64,000 nt of DNA from Micromonospora inositola (GTDB taxonomy: Bacteria; Actinomycetota; Actinomycetes; Mycobacteriales; Micromonosporaceae). The notes below the pieces were generated by a model. It did not search any database and was not told the DNA's origin. It saw nothing but the letters and a program-made list of their open reading frames with translations. The stretch is taken from NCBI RefSeq assembly GCF_900090285.1, contig NZ_LT607754.1, forward strand, positions 3,162,001 through 3,226,000, given 5' to 3'. The stretch's first letter is position 1. The number at the start of each line of letters is the position of its first letter. Made by a program: the position numbers and the translations under genes. Positions 1 through 7,160 of the stretch are shown here, piece after piece.

Positions 1-101
1 TCCAGCCGCCCCTGCGGGGCGCGGTGCAGCCGCTCCGCCTCGGCGAAGACCTCGGTGTAGTACCGCCGGATGTCCGGCTCGGCCGGTCGATGATGTGGCA
101 T
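1..101 (-). CDS. SAM-dependent methyltransferase, N-terminus only (cut by window edge)
   Basis: Reading leftwards from an ATG at 101-99, 33 codons are visible, starting MPHHRPAEPDIRRYYTEVFA. An opening YYxEVFxEAxRL helix is typical of the N-terminus of actinobacterial class I methyltransferases; the SAM-binding glycine motif would lie outside the window, so the assignment is an inference from a short stretch. No clear Shine-Dalgarno precedes the ATG. The gene continues beyond base 1. The 216 bp between it and the lipoprotein gene hold a strong hairpin and no convincing gene. Confidence 0.45.
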   Translation of the reverse strand, partial: MPHHRPAEPDIRRYYTEVFAEAERLHRAPQGRL

Positions 102-143
102 CCGTCGATGGTGGACGGCGGCGGCGCGGCCGTCATCCGGTTT

Positions 144-171
144 CCGGCCGCCCGCCGGTGCGGGCGGCCGG
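144..171. terminator. 12-bp perfect hairpin, probable terminator
   Basis: Arms 144-155 and 160-171 are perfectly complementary (ccggccgcccgc) with a 4-nt loop. It lies downstream of the leftward lipoprotein gene ending at 318 and upstream of the leftward methyltransferase, so it most likely ends the lipoprotein transcript. On the minus strand three A, not a T-run, follow the stem, so it is not a classic intrinsic terminator. Confidence 0.5.
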
Positions 172-317
172 AGGCTCGGTCAGGCCGGGCAGTTGTGGTA
201 TGCCACCACCCGTCGTCGTGCCGCGACAGCACCCAGGTGGCGCGGCGGAGGCGGTGTTCCAGGACCGGACGGTGTTCGCCGCGTTCGGGCTGACGCCGCT
301 GGCGGCCTCGACGCCGA

Positions 318-1211
318 TCAGTGGACCGGCAGCGCCCTCGGCCCGCCACCCTTCACCGACCTCTTCATCAGGTCGTACGACCAGACGAAGCACCGGACCT
401 GCCGGTCACCGCGGGCCCACGCCGCCTGCGAGGGCAGCCCGTACAGGGTGCTGGTGCGGTACGGCAGGAGGCGGTCGACCGGCAGCTTGACGTAGCCGGC
501 GATCACCGTCCGGCAGGCGGCGTGGATCCGGTCCTCGTCGCCGGCCAGGGTGGCGAAGGGCACCTCCGGGGCGGTCCAGGTGCCGGCGTACTCGATCCAG
601 TGTGCGCTGGTGCAGGGCACCTGGAGCAGCCCCCCGATGGTTCCCTCCAGGCACCCGTACGCCAGCGGCGACGCCGGATCCTTCAGCGCGTCGCGGAGGG
701 TGCCGGCGTGCTGGGCGGGCCAGTCTGATCGGCTGTCGCCGTCGGTCTCGACCGCGCTGACCTCGAAGACGTCGCAGCGGAACCAGCGGCTGCCCCCGGC
801 CCAGCCGCTCGGCGACGCCGGCGCGACCTGCACCACCAGGCGGGCGGCGTGCCAGTCCCCGCCCAGGAACTCGCGGGCCTGGGTGTCGCACTCGGCGAAC
901 GCCGGCCGAAGTACCGCCGAACCCACCCTCGGCGGGCTGGGCCGGGCCGCCAGCGCCCCGGTGAACCGGCCGATGTGGAACGTCTCGACCAGGTGCGGTT
1001 GGGCGCAGTCCACCGGCTGGTAGCTGGTCAGGTAGCTGGTCGGGTCGCCGATCAGGTGGCAGTCGCCCACCTTCGGGGTGAACTGCTCGACCTTGCCGAC
1101 CGGACGCCAGTCGTCGGTCAGGTCGCCGTCCGTCCCGGCCGGCGCACCGCACCCGGCCAGCACCACCATGATCAGGGCGGCCAACGCCGTCCCGCCACGC
1201 CACCGTCGCAT
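318..1211 (-). CDS. Septum-formation family lipoprotein
   Basis: A 297-aa exported lipoprotein. The N-terminus MRRWRGGTALAALIMVV leads to a lipobox VLAGC with the acylated cysteine at residue 21, so it should be anchored on the outer face of the membrane. The body carries paired VGDCHL...VDCAQPHLVETFHIG and YGCLEGT...VPCTSAHWIEYAGT patterns. These match the septum-formation domain (PF13845-type), a two-copy Cys-containing module of actinobacterial surface proteins whose biochemical role is not established. I chose ATG 1211 because GGGGAG precedes it and the signal peptide begins there; the frame stays open further upstream to 1340 but that part looks non-coding. Confidence 0.75.
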   Translation of the reverse strand: MRRWRGGTALAALIMVVLAGCGAPAGTDGDLTDDWRPVGKVEQFTPKVGDCHLIGDPTSYLTSYQPVDCAQPHLVETFHIGRFTGALAARPSPPRVGSAVLRPAFAECDTQAREFLGGDWHAARLVVQVAPASPSGWAGGSRWFRCDVFEVSAVETDGDSRSDWPAQHAGTLRDALKDPASPLAYGCLEGTIGGLLQVPCTSAHWIEYAGTWTAPEVPFATLAGDEDRIHAACRTVIAGYVKLPVDRLLPYRTSTLYGLPSQAAWARGDRQVRCFVWSYDLMKRSVKGGGPRALPVH

Positions 1212-1349
1212 GCCACTCTCCCCAGGCCCCCGCGCGAACGCGGGCAGCATACGGGTCCGTCCCGGCCGGCCGGGGCCCCGCGTCGGTTGGTGACTCTGCC
1301 GCAGCCCGGCGCCGTCACCGGGGCCGTCCCGGCCCGTCACCCGGCGGCG

Positions 1350-1772
1350 TCATCCGTGCGGGAGCCGGTGCCACCACCAGGGGCGGGACGCGTGCCACGG
1401 GCTGATGCGCGGGAACCAGGGGTCGGGCAGGGTGCGGCGGAGGAACTCGGCGTCCAGCGCGGCGACCATCCGGCCCAGCTCGGCCCGGGCCGGCGGCGGC
1501 AGCGCCCGCAGTGCCTCCTCGAGGGTGTCCCGGGACTCGCGGATGTCGCAGCAGGCACAGTCGTTGTTCGGGACGTAGCGCCAGCGGCCCGGCTGGGCGA
1601 GGAACTGGCGGTAATGCCCGAGGGCGGCGGAGACCGTGCCGAGGAACAGGTGCCGGGCCTCCACCCGCGCGATCGCCTGCCGGGTACGGGGGCTGAGACC
1701 TTCGAGGCGCGACGGCGGACGGTCCGGCCGCAGCGGGACGGCGCGCAGGGCGCGCGGGGGCCTACGCCCCAC
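1350..1772 (-). CDS. Uncharacterised 140-aa protein with C-x-C-C motif
   Basis: Not recognised. The GTG start at 1772 has AAAGGA just upstream. The protein has a helical N-terminal half (RTRQAIARVEARHLFLGTV), a central NNDCACCDIRE segment with three closely spaced cysteines, a helix with ALPPPARAELGRMVAALD, and a Trp/His-rich tail ending WWWHRLPHG. The cysteine cluster could bind a metal but no known finger spacing is visible. No signal peptide or membrane segment. It is transcribed in the same direction as the lipoprotein gene 138 bp downstream. Confidence 0.55.
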   Translation of the reverse strand: MGRRPPRALRAVPLRPDRPPSRLEGLSPRTRQAIARVEARHLFLGTVSAALGHYRQFLAQPGRWRYVPNNDCACCDIRESRDTLEEALRALPPPARAELGRMVAALDAEFLRRTLPDPWFPRISPWHASRPWWWHRLPHG

Positions 1773-2137
1773 GGTCCTTTCGGATGCTCGTCATGACCGC
1801 ATCCTGCCACGCCGCCGGTGCTGCCGTCGTCCCGTTTCCATCGCCCCCCGTCACGGCGCGGCCATCCACCGTGTCGGGTGTGACATCTGGTGGAGGCCCG
1901 GCGCTGAGGGGCACGAGATGAACGCACAGACCCTCTGGCCAGCGGACCTGCGGCGTCGCCGACTGATCACTCAGCGGCGTCACCGTCGGTCCTCGGCAGC
2001 GGCCTGCCGCCCGCCGGCCAGCCGTGGGTCACCGTCCGCGTACGTCCCGGCTCCCGGCACCCCCGCCGGGGACACCGCTGCACCGGAGGCACGCCGGGCG
2101 GCACGTCCGCATCCCATCCCCCAGACGGAGCTGCTCA
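1773..2137. other. 365-bp intergenic region between divergent genes
   Basis: Separates the leftward 140-aa gene from the rightward secreted-protein gene. I see no coding pattern, tRNA or strong inverted repeat. It should hold both promoters, but I cannot place either with confidence. Confidence 0.4.
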
Positions 2138-2656
2138 ATGCTTGAGACCGCCTTCGCGAAACTCCTCACCCTCAAGGTCGGCGCCACGGCGCTCGCCGTC
2201 GCCGCCACCGGTGGGGTGGCGCTCGCCGCCGCGACCGGCACGCTGCCCGACCCGCTCACCGGGCCGACCGCGAAGCCGTCGGCGCACGCCACCGGCAAGG
2301 CCTCCGACGCGGCCGACCAGGGCAAGGGCTCGCCGGCCGGGGCAAAGGCCTCCCCGTCGCCCAACCTGGTCGGCCTCTGCCACGCCTACCGGGCCGGCGT
2401 CGGTGACAACCCCGGCAAGGCGCTGGAGAACCCGGCGTTCCGGGTGCTGATCACCACCGCCGGCGCGAAGGAGAAGGTGGCCGCGTACTGCGACGCGCTG
2501 CTGGCGAGGGAGAAGGGCAAGCCGAGCCAGGCGGCCCGTCCCACAGCCACCCCGAGCCACCCGACCGGCAAGCCGCAGACGCGCCCGACCTCGGCGGGAG
2601 ACCAGCGCACCGAGGCACCCGGCGGCCACAAGCCGACCGCCCCGCCGACCAACTGA
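2138..2656 (+). CDS. Small secreted or membrane-anchored protein of unknown function
   Basis: 172 aa. ATG 2138 is preceded by a GGAG motif at 2127-2130. Residues about 13-33 form a hydrophobic segment ending in an AxA-like site (VALAAATG), consistent with a signal peptide or anchor. A Pro/Ala/Lys/Ser-rich linker precedes a compact domain with LCHAYRAG, NPAFRVLITTAGAKEKVAAYC, in which two cysteines could form a disulfide. The tail is again Pro/Thr/Lys-rich and disordered. The same domain layout is familiar from uncharacterised actinobacterial exported proteins, but I know no function. It ends before a very strong bidirectional hairpin. Confidence 0.6.
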   Translation: MLETAFAKLLTLKVGATALAVAATGGVALAAATGTLPDPLTGPTAKPSAHATGKASDAADQGKGSPAGAKASPSPNLVGLCHAYRAGVGDNPGKALENPAFRVLITTAGAKEKVAAYCDALLAREKGKPSQAARPTATPSHPTGKPQTRPTSAGDQRTEAPGGHKPTAPPTN

Positions 2657-2708
2657 ACCGCGACGCCGGGCGGGTACCCACCCCCCTCCGCCCGTTCGGT
2701 GTCGGCAC

Positions 2709-2758
2709 CGCGACGCCGTACGGATGACCTTCCCCCGGGTCATCCGTACGGCGTCGCG
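2709..2758. terminator. 21-bp perfect inverted repeat, bidirectional terminator
   Basis: Arms 2709-2729 and 2738-2758 are perfect reverse complements (core gccgtacggatgacc) around an 8-nt C-rich loop. It sits between the rightward secreted-protein gene and the leftward hydrolase gene, the right place for a shared terminator. Confidence 0.8.
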
Positions 2759-2855
2759 ACCCGCGCCACGATCCGGCGCGGCGAGGCGGCGGCCGGGTCC
2801 CGCGGCCGCCGCCTCACCCAACCTCTCCCCACTGCTACATCGGGGAGACCACGGG

Positions 2856-3716
2856 CTACTTCAGGTCGGCACCGTGCGTTGCGTCGGCGCGTTCGCGGAG
2901 CCACTCCAGCGCGGCCTCGGCGTGGGTGAGCACGGAGATGTGCCCGTCCTCCGGGTACCGCCGCAGCTCGGCGGTGGGACAGTGCCGCGCCAGCCACTCG
3001 CCGTGCGACGGCGGCACCATCCCGTCCCGGCCGCCGTGCAGCAGCAGCACCGGCGACGCGATCCGCGGCGGATCGAATCCCCACGTCGACACGTACGCCA
3101 GGTCGTCGTCGATCAGCCCGCCCGGGCCGGCCTGGGTCGCCGGGCCGACCACGCTGCCGAACCAGGACCATTCGCCGTTCAGGGCGGCCAGGTCGGCCGG
3201 GGTGAACTCGGGGTCGTACTCGGCGCCGGAGGCCTCGTGCTGCTCCTTCGCCTCGCGGCCCGCGGCGGCGGCGCGCAGCGACGCCACCCCGGACGGGATC
3301 ATGCCGGCGAACCAGTCCAGCCCCTGGGCGTCGTACGGGGCCATCCCGGCGCCGCTGACCACGGCGAGCACGCGGTCCGGCAGGAGCGCGCCGCAGGCCA
3401 GGGCGTGCGGACCGCCGCCGGAATGGCCCATCGCCGCGAACCGGTCGATGCCCAGCGCGTCGGCGACCGCCGCCACGTCGGTGGCCGCCGAGGCGATGTC
3501 GCGGCCGGGCAGCGGCGTGGACCCGCCGTACCCGGGCCGGTCGTGGGAGACCCAGCGGAGGCCGAGCCGATCGGCCGCCGCGAACATGGGCGCGGGCGGC
3601 GCGCCGATGTTCGGGGTGCCGTGGTGCCAGAAGACGGCGAGCCGGTCCGCCCCGCCGGTGTCGTAGACGTGCAGGGTGCGGCCGTCGGCCAGCCGAATGT
3701 CCAGCTCCATCACCAT
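2856..3716 (-). CDS. Alpha/beta-fold hydrolase
   Basis: 286 aa, cytoplasmic. The oxyanion motif HHGTPN lies near residue 31, the nucleophile elbow GHSGGG puts the catalytic Ser near residue 99, LHGGRDGMVP carries the probable acid and EDGHISVL the catalytic His. The order and spacing are those of a complete alpha/beta hydrolase; the substrate cannot be predicted. Two in-frame starts exist, ATG 3716 and ATG 3710; CCGGGG lies one base before the first and seven before the second, so MELDIRLADG at 3710 may be the true N-terminus. Convergent with the upstream secreted-protein gene. Confidence 0.85.
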   Translation of the reverse strand: MVMELDIRLADGRTLHVYDTGGADRLAVFWHHGTPNIGAPPAPMFAAADRLGLRWVSHDRPGYGGSTPLPGRDIASAATDVAAVADALGIDRFAAMGHSGGGPHALACGALLPDRVLAVVSGAGMAPYDAQGLDWFAGMIPSGVASLRAAAAGREAKEQHEASGAEYDPEFTPADLAALNGEWSWFGSVVGPATQAGPGGLIDDDLAYVSTWGFDPPRIASPVLLLHGGRDGMVPPSHGEWLARHCPTAELRRYPEDGHISVLTHAEAALEWLRERADATHGADLK

Positions 3717-3850
3717 CCCCGGAGGCTAGCCGCACCGGCTGACGCAACAGTGCCGCCGGCGGGCGGCGCGCACCGGAAACACGTTCTGGGCGTGGACACC
3801 GGAGGCCTGACCGAGGGATTAATCCGGGTGCCCGCCCGGAGCCGCACTCC

Positions 3851-3856
3851 TAGATT
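3851..3856 (+). promoter_or_regulatory. -10 hexamer TAGATT, leaderless start
   Basis: TAGATT ends 6 nt before the ATG at 3863 and no Shine-Dalgarno is present, so transcription probably starts at or next to the start codon. Confidence 0.5.
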
Positions 3857-3862
3857 GGGCCG

Positions 3863-4642
3863 ATGACACTTGCGCACGATGTGGCCGGAAGCGGTCCGAC
3901 GGTGGTCCTGCTCCATTCCACGGCCTGCGACCGGCGGATGTGGGACCCGCAGTTGCCGGCCCTGGTCGATGCCGGCTATCGAGTGGTACGCAGCGACATG
4001 CGGGGCTACGGCGACTCGCCCGTCCCGGACCGGCCGTACGACAACGCCCAGGACGTCATAGAGCTGCTGGATCTGCTCGGCGTCGAGGAGTTCGCGCTGG
4101 TCGGGTCGTCCGGCGGTGGCCGGGTGGCGCTGGAGGTCGCCGCCCGGTGGCCGCACCGGGTCACGTCGCTGGCGCTGCTCTGCACCGCGCTGGCCGGGCA
4201 CGAGCCCAGCGCCGAGCTCCGGGCGTTCGGCGAGCGGGAGGACGAGCTGCTGGAGGCGGGGGACGTCGCCGGCGCGACCGACCTCAACGTGGAACTCTGG
4301 CTGGGTCCGCACGCCGACGAGGCGACCCGCGAAGCGGTACGCGAGATGCAGCGGCACGCCTTCGAGGTGCAACTGGCCGCCGTGGAGGAGTACCCGCCGA
4401 TCCGGCCCGATTTCGACCTCGCCGACATCACCGCCCCCACCCTGCTGATCTCCGGCGACCACGACCTGCCGGACTTCCGCCAGATCGCGGTCCGCCTGTC
4501 GAAGGAGTTGGCCGATGCCCGGCACCGCGAACTCGACTGGGCGGGTCACCTGCCCAGCCTGGAGCGCCCCGAGGCGGTGAATCCGCTGCTGCTCGACTTC
4601 CTGCGGGAGCACGCCGGGGCTGGCCGGGAACGACGGGGCTGA
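3863..4642 (+). CDS. Alpha/beta-fold hydrolase, 3-oxoadipate enol-lactonase-like
   Basis: 259 aa. LLHSTACDRRMWDPQ carries the oxyanion loop, GSSGGG the nucleophile (Ser83), SGDHDLPD the acid and WAGHLPSLERPE the catalytic His, the arrangement of enol-lactonase-like hydrolases (PcaD/RutD type). No other beta-ketoadipate gene is nearby, so the lactonase function is not supported by context. The start is fixed by a TAGATT box 6 nt upstream. Divergent from the hydrolase gene at 2856-3716. Confidence 0.85.
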   Translation: MTLAHDVAGSGPTVVLLHSTACDRRMWDPQLPALVDAGYRVVRSDMRGYGDSPVPDRPYDNAQDVIELLDLLGVEEFALVGSSGGGRVALEVAARWPHRVTSLALLCTALAGHEPSAELRAFGEREDELLEAGDVAGATDLNVELWLGPHADEATREAVREMQRHAFEVQLAAVEEYPPIRPDFDLADITAPTLLISGDHDLPDFRQIAVRLSKELADARHRELDWAGHLPSLERPEAVNPLLLDFLREHAGAGRERRG

Positions 4643-4648
4643 CGGGAG

Positions 4649-4750
4649 TCCGCCCGGCAGGATTCGAACCTGCGGCCGCTGGGAGGTCGCGCGCTTCCTG
4701 GGCGCGCATCCGCCGTCTGCCGGCGGCTCGGCATGACCCACCTGGGCCGC
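4649..4750 (-). pseudogene. Degenerate tRNA-like sequence
   Basis: On the minus strand the 3' part is a perfect T-arm (gcagg ttcgaat cctgc) followed by cgggcgga. Upstream are a long variable-like region, a 6-bp hairpin with a 7-nt loop ccaggaa, and a D-arm-like ggcagacggc. The anticodon loop lacks the invariant T before the anticodon and the acceptor stem pairs only over about four bases, so this is probably a decayed class II tRNA gene or a leftover of an integration site. A 26-bp part (gcccggcaggattcgaacct and beyond) is identical to the 3' end of the tRNA-Arg at 8352. Confidence 0.4.
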
Positions 4751-4845
4751 ACGACGAAGTACTACCACACCCCGAACGAGCTTTTCGAGAAGCGGTGCGG
4801 CCGGTGACGGTTGTTCGCCACCGGCCGCTCGTTCTCACGGTCGGG

Positions 4846-6042
4846 TCAGCAACGCCACACGCGCGGCCCGAGGTTCTGGTTGTCGTTGCCGCCATCGGTC
4901 ACCGCCTGCCCCACGACCACCCCACTGTCGGACACACCCGCCGCGCGGCTGGTCTGTCCGCTGGGCACGGCAAGCTCGACAGCGACACCGTCACGCAGCA
5001 GCACCGAGCCATGGGCGACGACCCAGCCGGAGGCGTTGACCGCCTCTCCCGGTCCCTGCGTCCCCGATGTGGTCGCTTCTGCTCCCTGCGTCCCCAGGTC
5101 GGTCACCTCGCCGGTCCGGATGTTCCACAGCGCGGTGGACCTGGACGGCCACCTGCCGCCCGTCGCCCATTCGCCCTGTGCCGCGTAGGCGGCGCCGGTC
5201 TCACCGCTCGGCAACTCCAGCTTCCGGCCGTTGCCCCGCCGGTCCCAGGCGTACGCCGCGGTGGCGACGCCGTCCTTGTACATCGCGCCGACGATCGTGC
5301 CGTCGTCGGTGATGTCGTAGGCGTTGGCGCCGGCGGGCAGCGGCAGCTTGACCGCGCTCGTCGAGCCTGCCTTCCAGAGCAGGACGATGCTGTCCTTGCC
5401 TCCCGAGTTGCCGCGCGGCTCCACGTTGATGATGACGTCGCCGGCCGCGTTGATCGCCGGGGTCGGGTAGGGGTGCCAGCTCCCCGGCGGTGTGCGCAGC
5501 CTCGTGTACGCGCCATTCTCGTAGCGGAAGACGTACTCCTGCTTGGTGTCCTCCACGAGGCCGACCACGACGCCGCTGGCGTTGGCCGCGGTCACCTGGA
5601 CCGACTTGCCGGGCACCGGCAACGCCTGCGGCTGCCCGTCGGTCCACAGGATCGGCCGGAAATCCTGCCCGACGAGGCTGTTTCCGACGACGTACCTGCC
5701 GGTCGGATCCACCGCGACGGCCGTGGCACCCTTCATCCCGGACGGTACGGGCAGTTCCGTCATCCGGCACGGGGCGGCCGGGCCGGCCGAGGCGGTCGCC
5801 TCCTCCGAGGCGCTGGCCGGGCCCGCATCCGTCCGCCCCGTCGGCTGCGCCTCCGCCGTGGTCAGGATCGATGGCACCGCCAGCAGCATGGCTGTGGCCA
5901 GCGCCACGCCCCCGGTCGCCTGTACCGAGCGGCGGCGAAAGGCGCGCCGGCGCCCGGCGCGGACCAGGGCGTCCATCTCGATGCGGCTCGGCGGCACGTC
6001 GACCGCCGCCAGCCGGTCCCGCAGTTCCTGTTCCTCGTTCAT
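4846..6042 (-). CDS. Membrane-anchored HAF-like repeat protein coupled to an ECF sigma factor
   Basis: 398 aa. Residues 1-38 are charged and cytoplasmic (MNEEQELRDRLAAVDVPPSR...), about 39-62 form one membrane segment, then a Ser/Ala/Thr-rich linker and an extracytoplasmic domain. That domain holds at least six copies of a loose A-x-[ND]-x-x-G-x-V-V-G motif (for example AVAVDPTGRYVVGN, AANASGVVVG, DITDDGTIVG, GVSDSGVVVGQA), like HAF repeats, so it is probably a beta-propeller or similar. Its start overlaps the sigma-factor stop (ATGA). By position it could be the cognate anti-sigma factor or sensor, but no zinc or known anti-sigma motif is visible in the short cytoplasmic part. Confidence 0.7.
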   Translation of the reverse strand: MNEEQELRDRLAAVDVPPSRIEMDALVRAGRRRAFRRRSVQATGGVALATAMLLAVPSILTTAEAQPTGRTDAGPASASEEATASAGPAAPCRMTELPVPSGMKGATAVAVDPTGRYVVGNSLVGQDFRPILWTDGQPQALPVPGKSVQVTAANASGVVVGLVEDTKQEYVFRYENGAYTRLRTPPGSWHPYPTPAINAAGDVIINVEPRGNSGGKDSIVLLWKAGSTSAVKLPLPAGANAYDITDDGTIVGAMYKDGVATAAYAWDRRGNGRKLELPSGETGAAYAAQGEWATGGRWPSRSTALWNIRTGEVTDLGTQGAEATTSGTQGPGEAVNASGWVVAHGSVLLRDGVAVELAVPSGQTSRAAGVSDSGVVVGQAVTDGGNDNQNLGPRVWRC

Positions 6043-6563
6043 GACTGGTCCCTCGCTCCCTGTGCGGTCGTGACCGGATACCGTGCGTCAAGCGCTTCGC
6101 GCAGGGTGGCAAGACCCCGCGAGCACTGGCTCTTGACGTTGCCCGCCGAGCATCCGAGGGCTTCCGCGGTCGCCTCGATCGACAGGTCACCAAAGAAGCG
6201 CAGCACCACGACGGCCCGCTGGCCCCTGGGCAACGACCGCAGTGCCGTCATCAACGCGTCTCGCTCCTCGACACGGTGGTCGGCGGGTGCGGACAGTTCC
6301 GGGAGACGGTCGCCGAGCAGCACCTTCGACCACGGTCGCCGCCGTTCGTCGAGGTAGCGCCGCACCATGATCCGGTGCACGTACCCGTCGAGGTTGTCCG
6401 CGGCGGCGGCTCGCTTCCAGTTCACGTAGAGCGCCGTGAGCGTCGTCTGGACGATGTCGTCCGCCTGAAATGTGTCGGCGCAGAGCAGGTACGCCGTGCG
6501 ATGCAGGCGGGGCAACCGCGCCGTCACGTACTCGATGTACTCCCGTTCGAGGTCGGGCCGCAT
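6039..6563 (-). CDS. SigE-family ECF RNA polymerase sigma factor
   Basis: 174 aa. Region 2 spans about residues 5-75 (EYIEYVTARLPRLHRTAYLLCADTFQADDIVQTTLTALYVNW) and region 4 about 105-165 (LPRGQRAVVVLRFFGDLSIEATAEALGCSAGNVKSQCSRGLATLRE, with the helix-turn-helix). There is no region 3, as expected for ECF factors. I chose ATG 6563 because GGGAGCAGG precedes it and region 2 starts right after; the frame is open to 7187 but upstream sequence is not sigma-like. The 4-bp ATGA overlap with the membrane protein downstream implies an operon and a functional pair. Autoregulation is likely for this class but I could not prove a cognate promoter. Confidence 0.9.
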   Translation of the reverse strand: MRPDLEREYIEYVTARLPRLHRTAYLLCADTFQADDIVQTTLTALYVNWKRAAAADNLDGYVHRIMVRRYLDERRRPWSKVLLGDRLPELSAPADHRVEERDALMTALRSLPRGQRAVVVLRFFGDLSIEATAEALGCSAGNVKSQCSRGLATLREALDARYPVTTAQGARDQS

Positions 6564-6720
6564 CCTGCTCCCTACGTCAAGCCGTGTGGACGTTGTCCTC
6601 TGGTCGTCTTCTTGTCGGAGCCGAGTCGCGAAAGGTTGCATGGCGATGGGGTGGCGGAGGCTACTGGCTGTGGACGAGAGTTCCGCGCGGAAACGGATCG
6701 GCAACCGGTACCGGGACTCG

Positions 6721-6726
6721 TAGCCT
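6721..6726 (+). promoter_or_regulatory. -10 hexamer TAGCCT before the methyltransferase remnant
   Basis: TAGCCT ends 7 nt before the ATG at 6734, the same leaderless layout seen at other genes here, so the pseudogene keeps its promoter. Confidence 0.4.
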
Positions 6727-6733
6727 CGCCAGG

Positions 6734-6946
6734 ATGGGCAGCAACGACGAGCGTGACCTGGTCCGATGAGGGTACGACGCTGTCCCGCACCACTACCGCG
6801 CAGACGATGCCGACGATGGCCAGTACGCGCCCTGGCTCGCCGACCTGCACCGGCGCCCACTGGCCTCAGCAGCGGTCCTCGACCTCGGCTGCGGCTGCGG
6901 CGTGCCCGCCGCTCGCTTCCTCGCCAAGCGGCAATGTGTGCGTGGC
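6734..6946 (+). pseudogene. Class I methyltransferase, N-terminal remnant with a nonsense codon
   Basis: From ATG 6734 the frame reads MGSNDERDLVR, a TGA at 6767-6769, then continues GYDAVPHHYRADD...YAPWLADLHRR...AAVLDLGCGCGVPAARFLA up to the attachment-site copy at 6947. VLDLGCGCG is a textbook SAM-binding motif I. The codon at the stop is CGA-like in position (R-stop-GYD), so a single C-to-T change would explain it. Everything beyond motif I, about two thirds of a usual 200-aa enzyme, is missing. It is dead as an enzyme unless the TGA is a sequencing error, and even then it is truncated. Confidence 0.65.
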
Positions 6947-6992
6947 GTGGTGCGCCCGGCAGGATTCGAACCTGCGGCCTTGGGACTAGAAG
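6947..6992. repeat. Attachment-site core copy (attR-like), 46 bp
   Basis: Matches 8351-8396 at 45 of 46 positions (only 6986 C against 8390 T differs). The copied segment is the 3' half of tRNA-Arg from the anticodon loop to the CCA end. A 3'-tRNA duplication of this kind is the usual scar of tyrosine-integrase insertion. Confidence 0.8.
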
Positions 6993-7077
6993 AAGATCAG
7001 GGGTGGCTGGTCCCGGCTTCGCACGCCTGGTCAGCCTGTCCGTCGTTGTCGGGCTTGGTCGGCGTCTGCGGATGGCC

Positions 7078-7101
7078 TTGGCTGTACGGATGGCTGTACG
7101 G
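7078..7101 (+). repeat. 24-bp direct repeat, probable integrase arm-binding site (left)
   Basis: Contains two ggctgtacg units 12 bp apart. It matches 8273-8296 at 23 of 24 positions. Both copies lie just inside the two attachment cores (86 bp and 55 bp away), where arm-type integrase sites would flank the core in the circular form. The role is inferred from position and symmetry. Confidence 0.55.
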
Positions 7102-7130
7102 CCGGGCGGCGCGCCGGTGGGGAGAGACCC

Positions 7131-7136
7131 TAGGCT
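7131..7136 (+). promoter_or_regulatory. -10 hexamer TAGGCT before a 6-codon leader ORF
   Basis: TAGGCT ends 7 nt before ATG 7144, which opens MSRSMQ and stops at TGA 7162-7164. That stop overlaps the GTG start of the next gene (GTGA), suggesting a leaderless mini-ORF coupled to it. Confidence 0.4.
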
Positions 7137-7160
7137 GACGCGCATGTCGCGGAGCATGCA

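Noticed and set aside
6767..6769. In-frame TGA in the methyltransferase as a possible selenocysteine codon
   Set aside because: The position corresponds to an Arg (CGA) and not a catalytic residue, there is no visible selenocysteine element, and the gene is truncated anyway.
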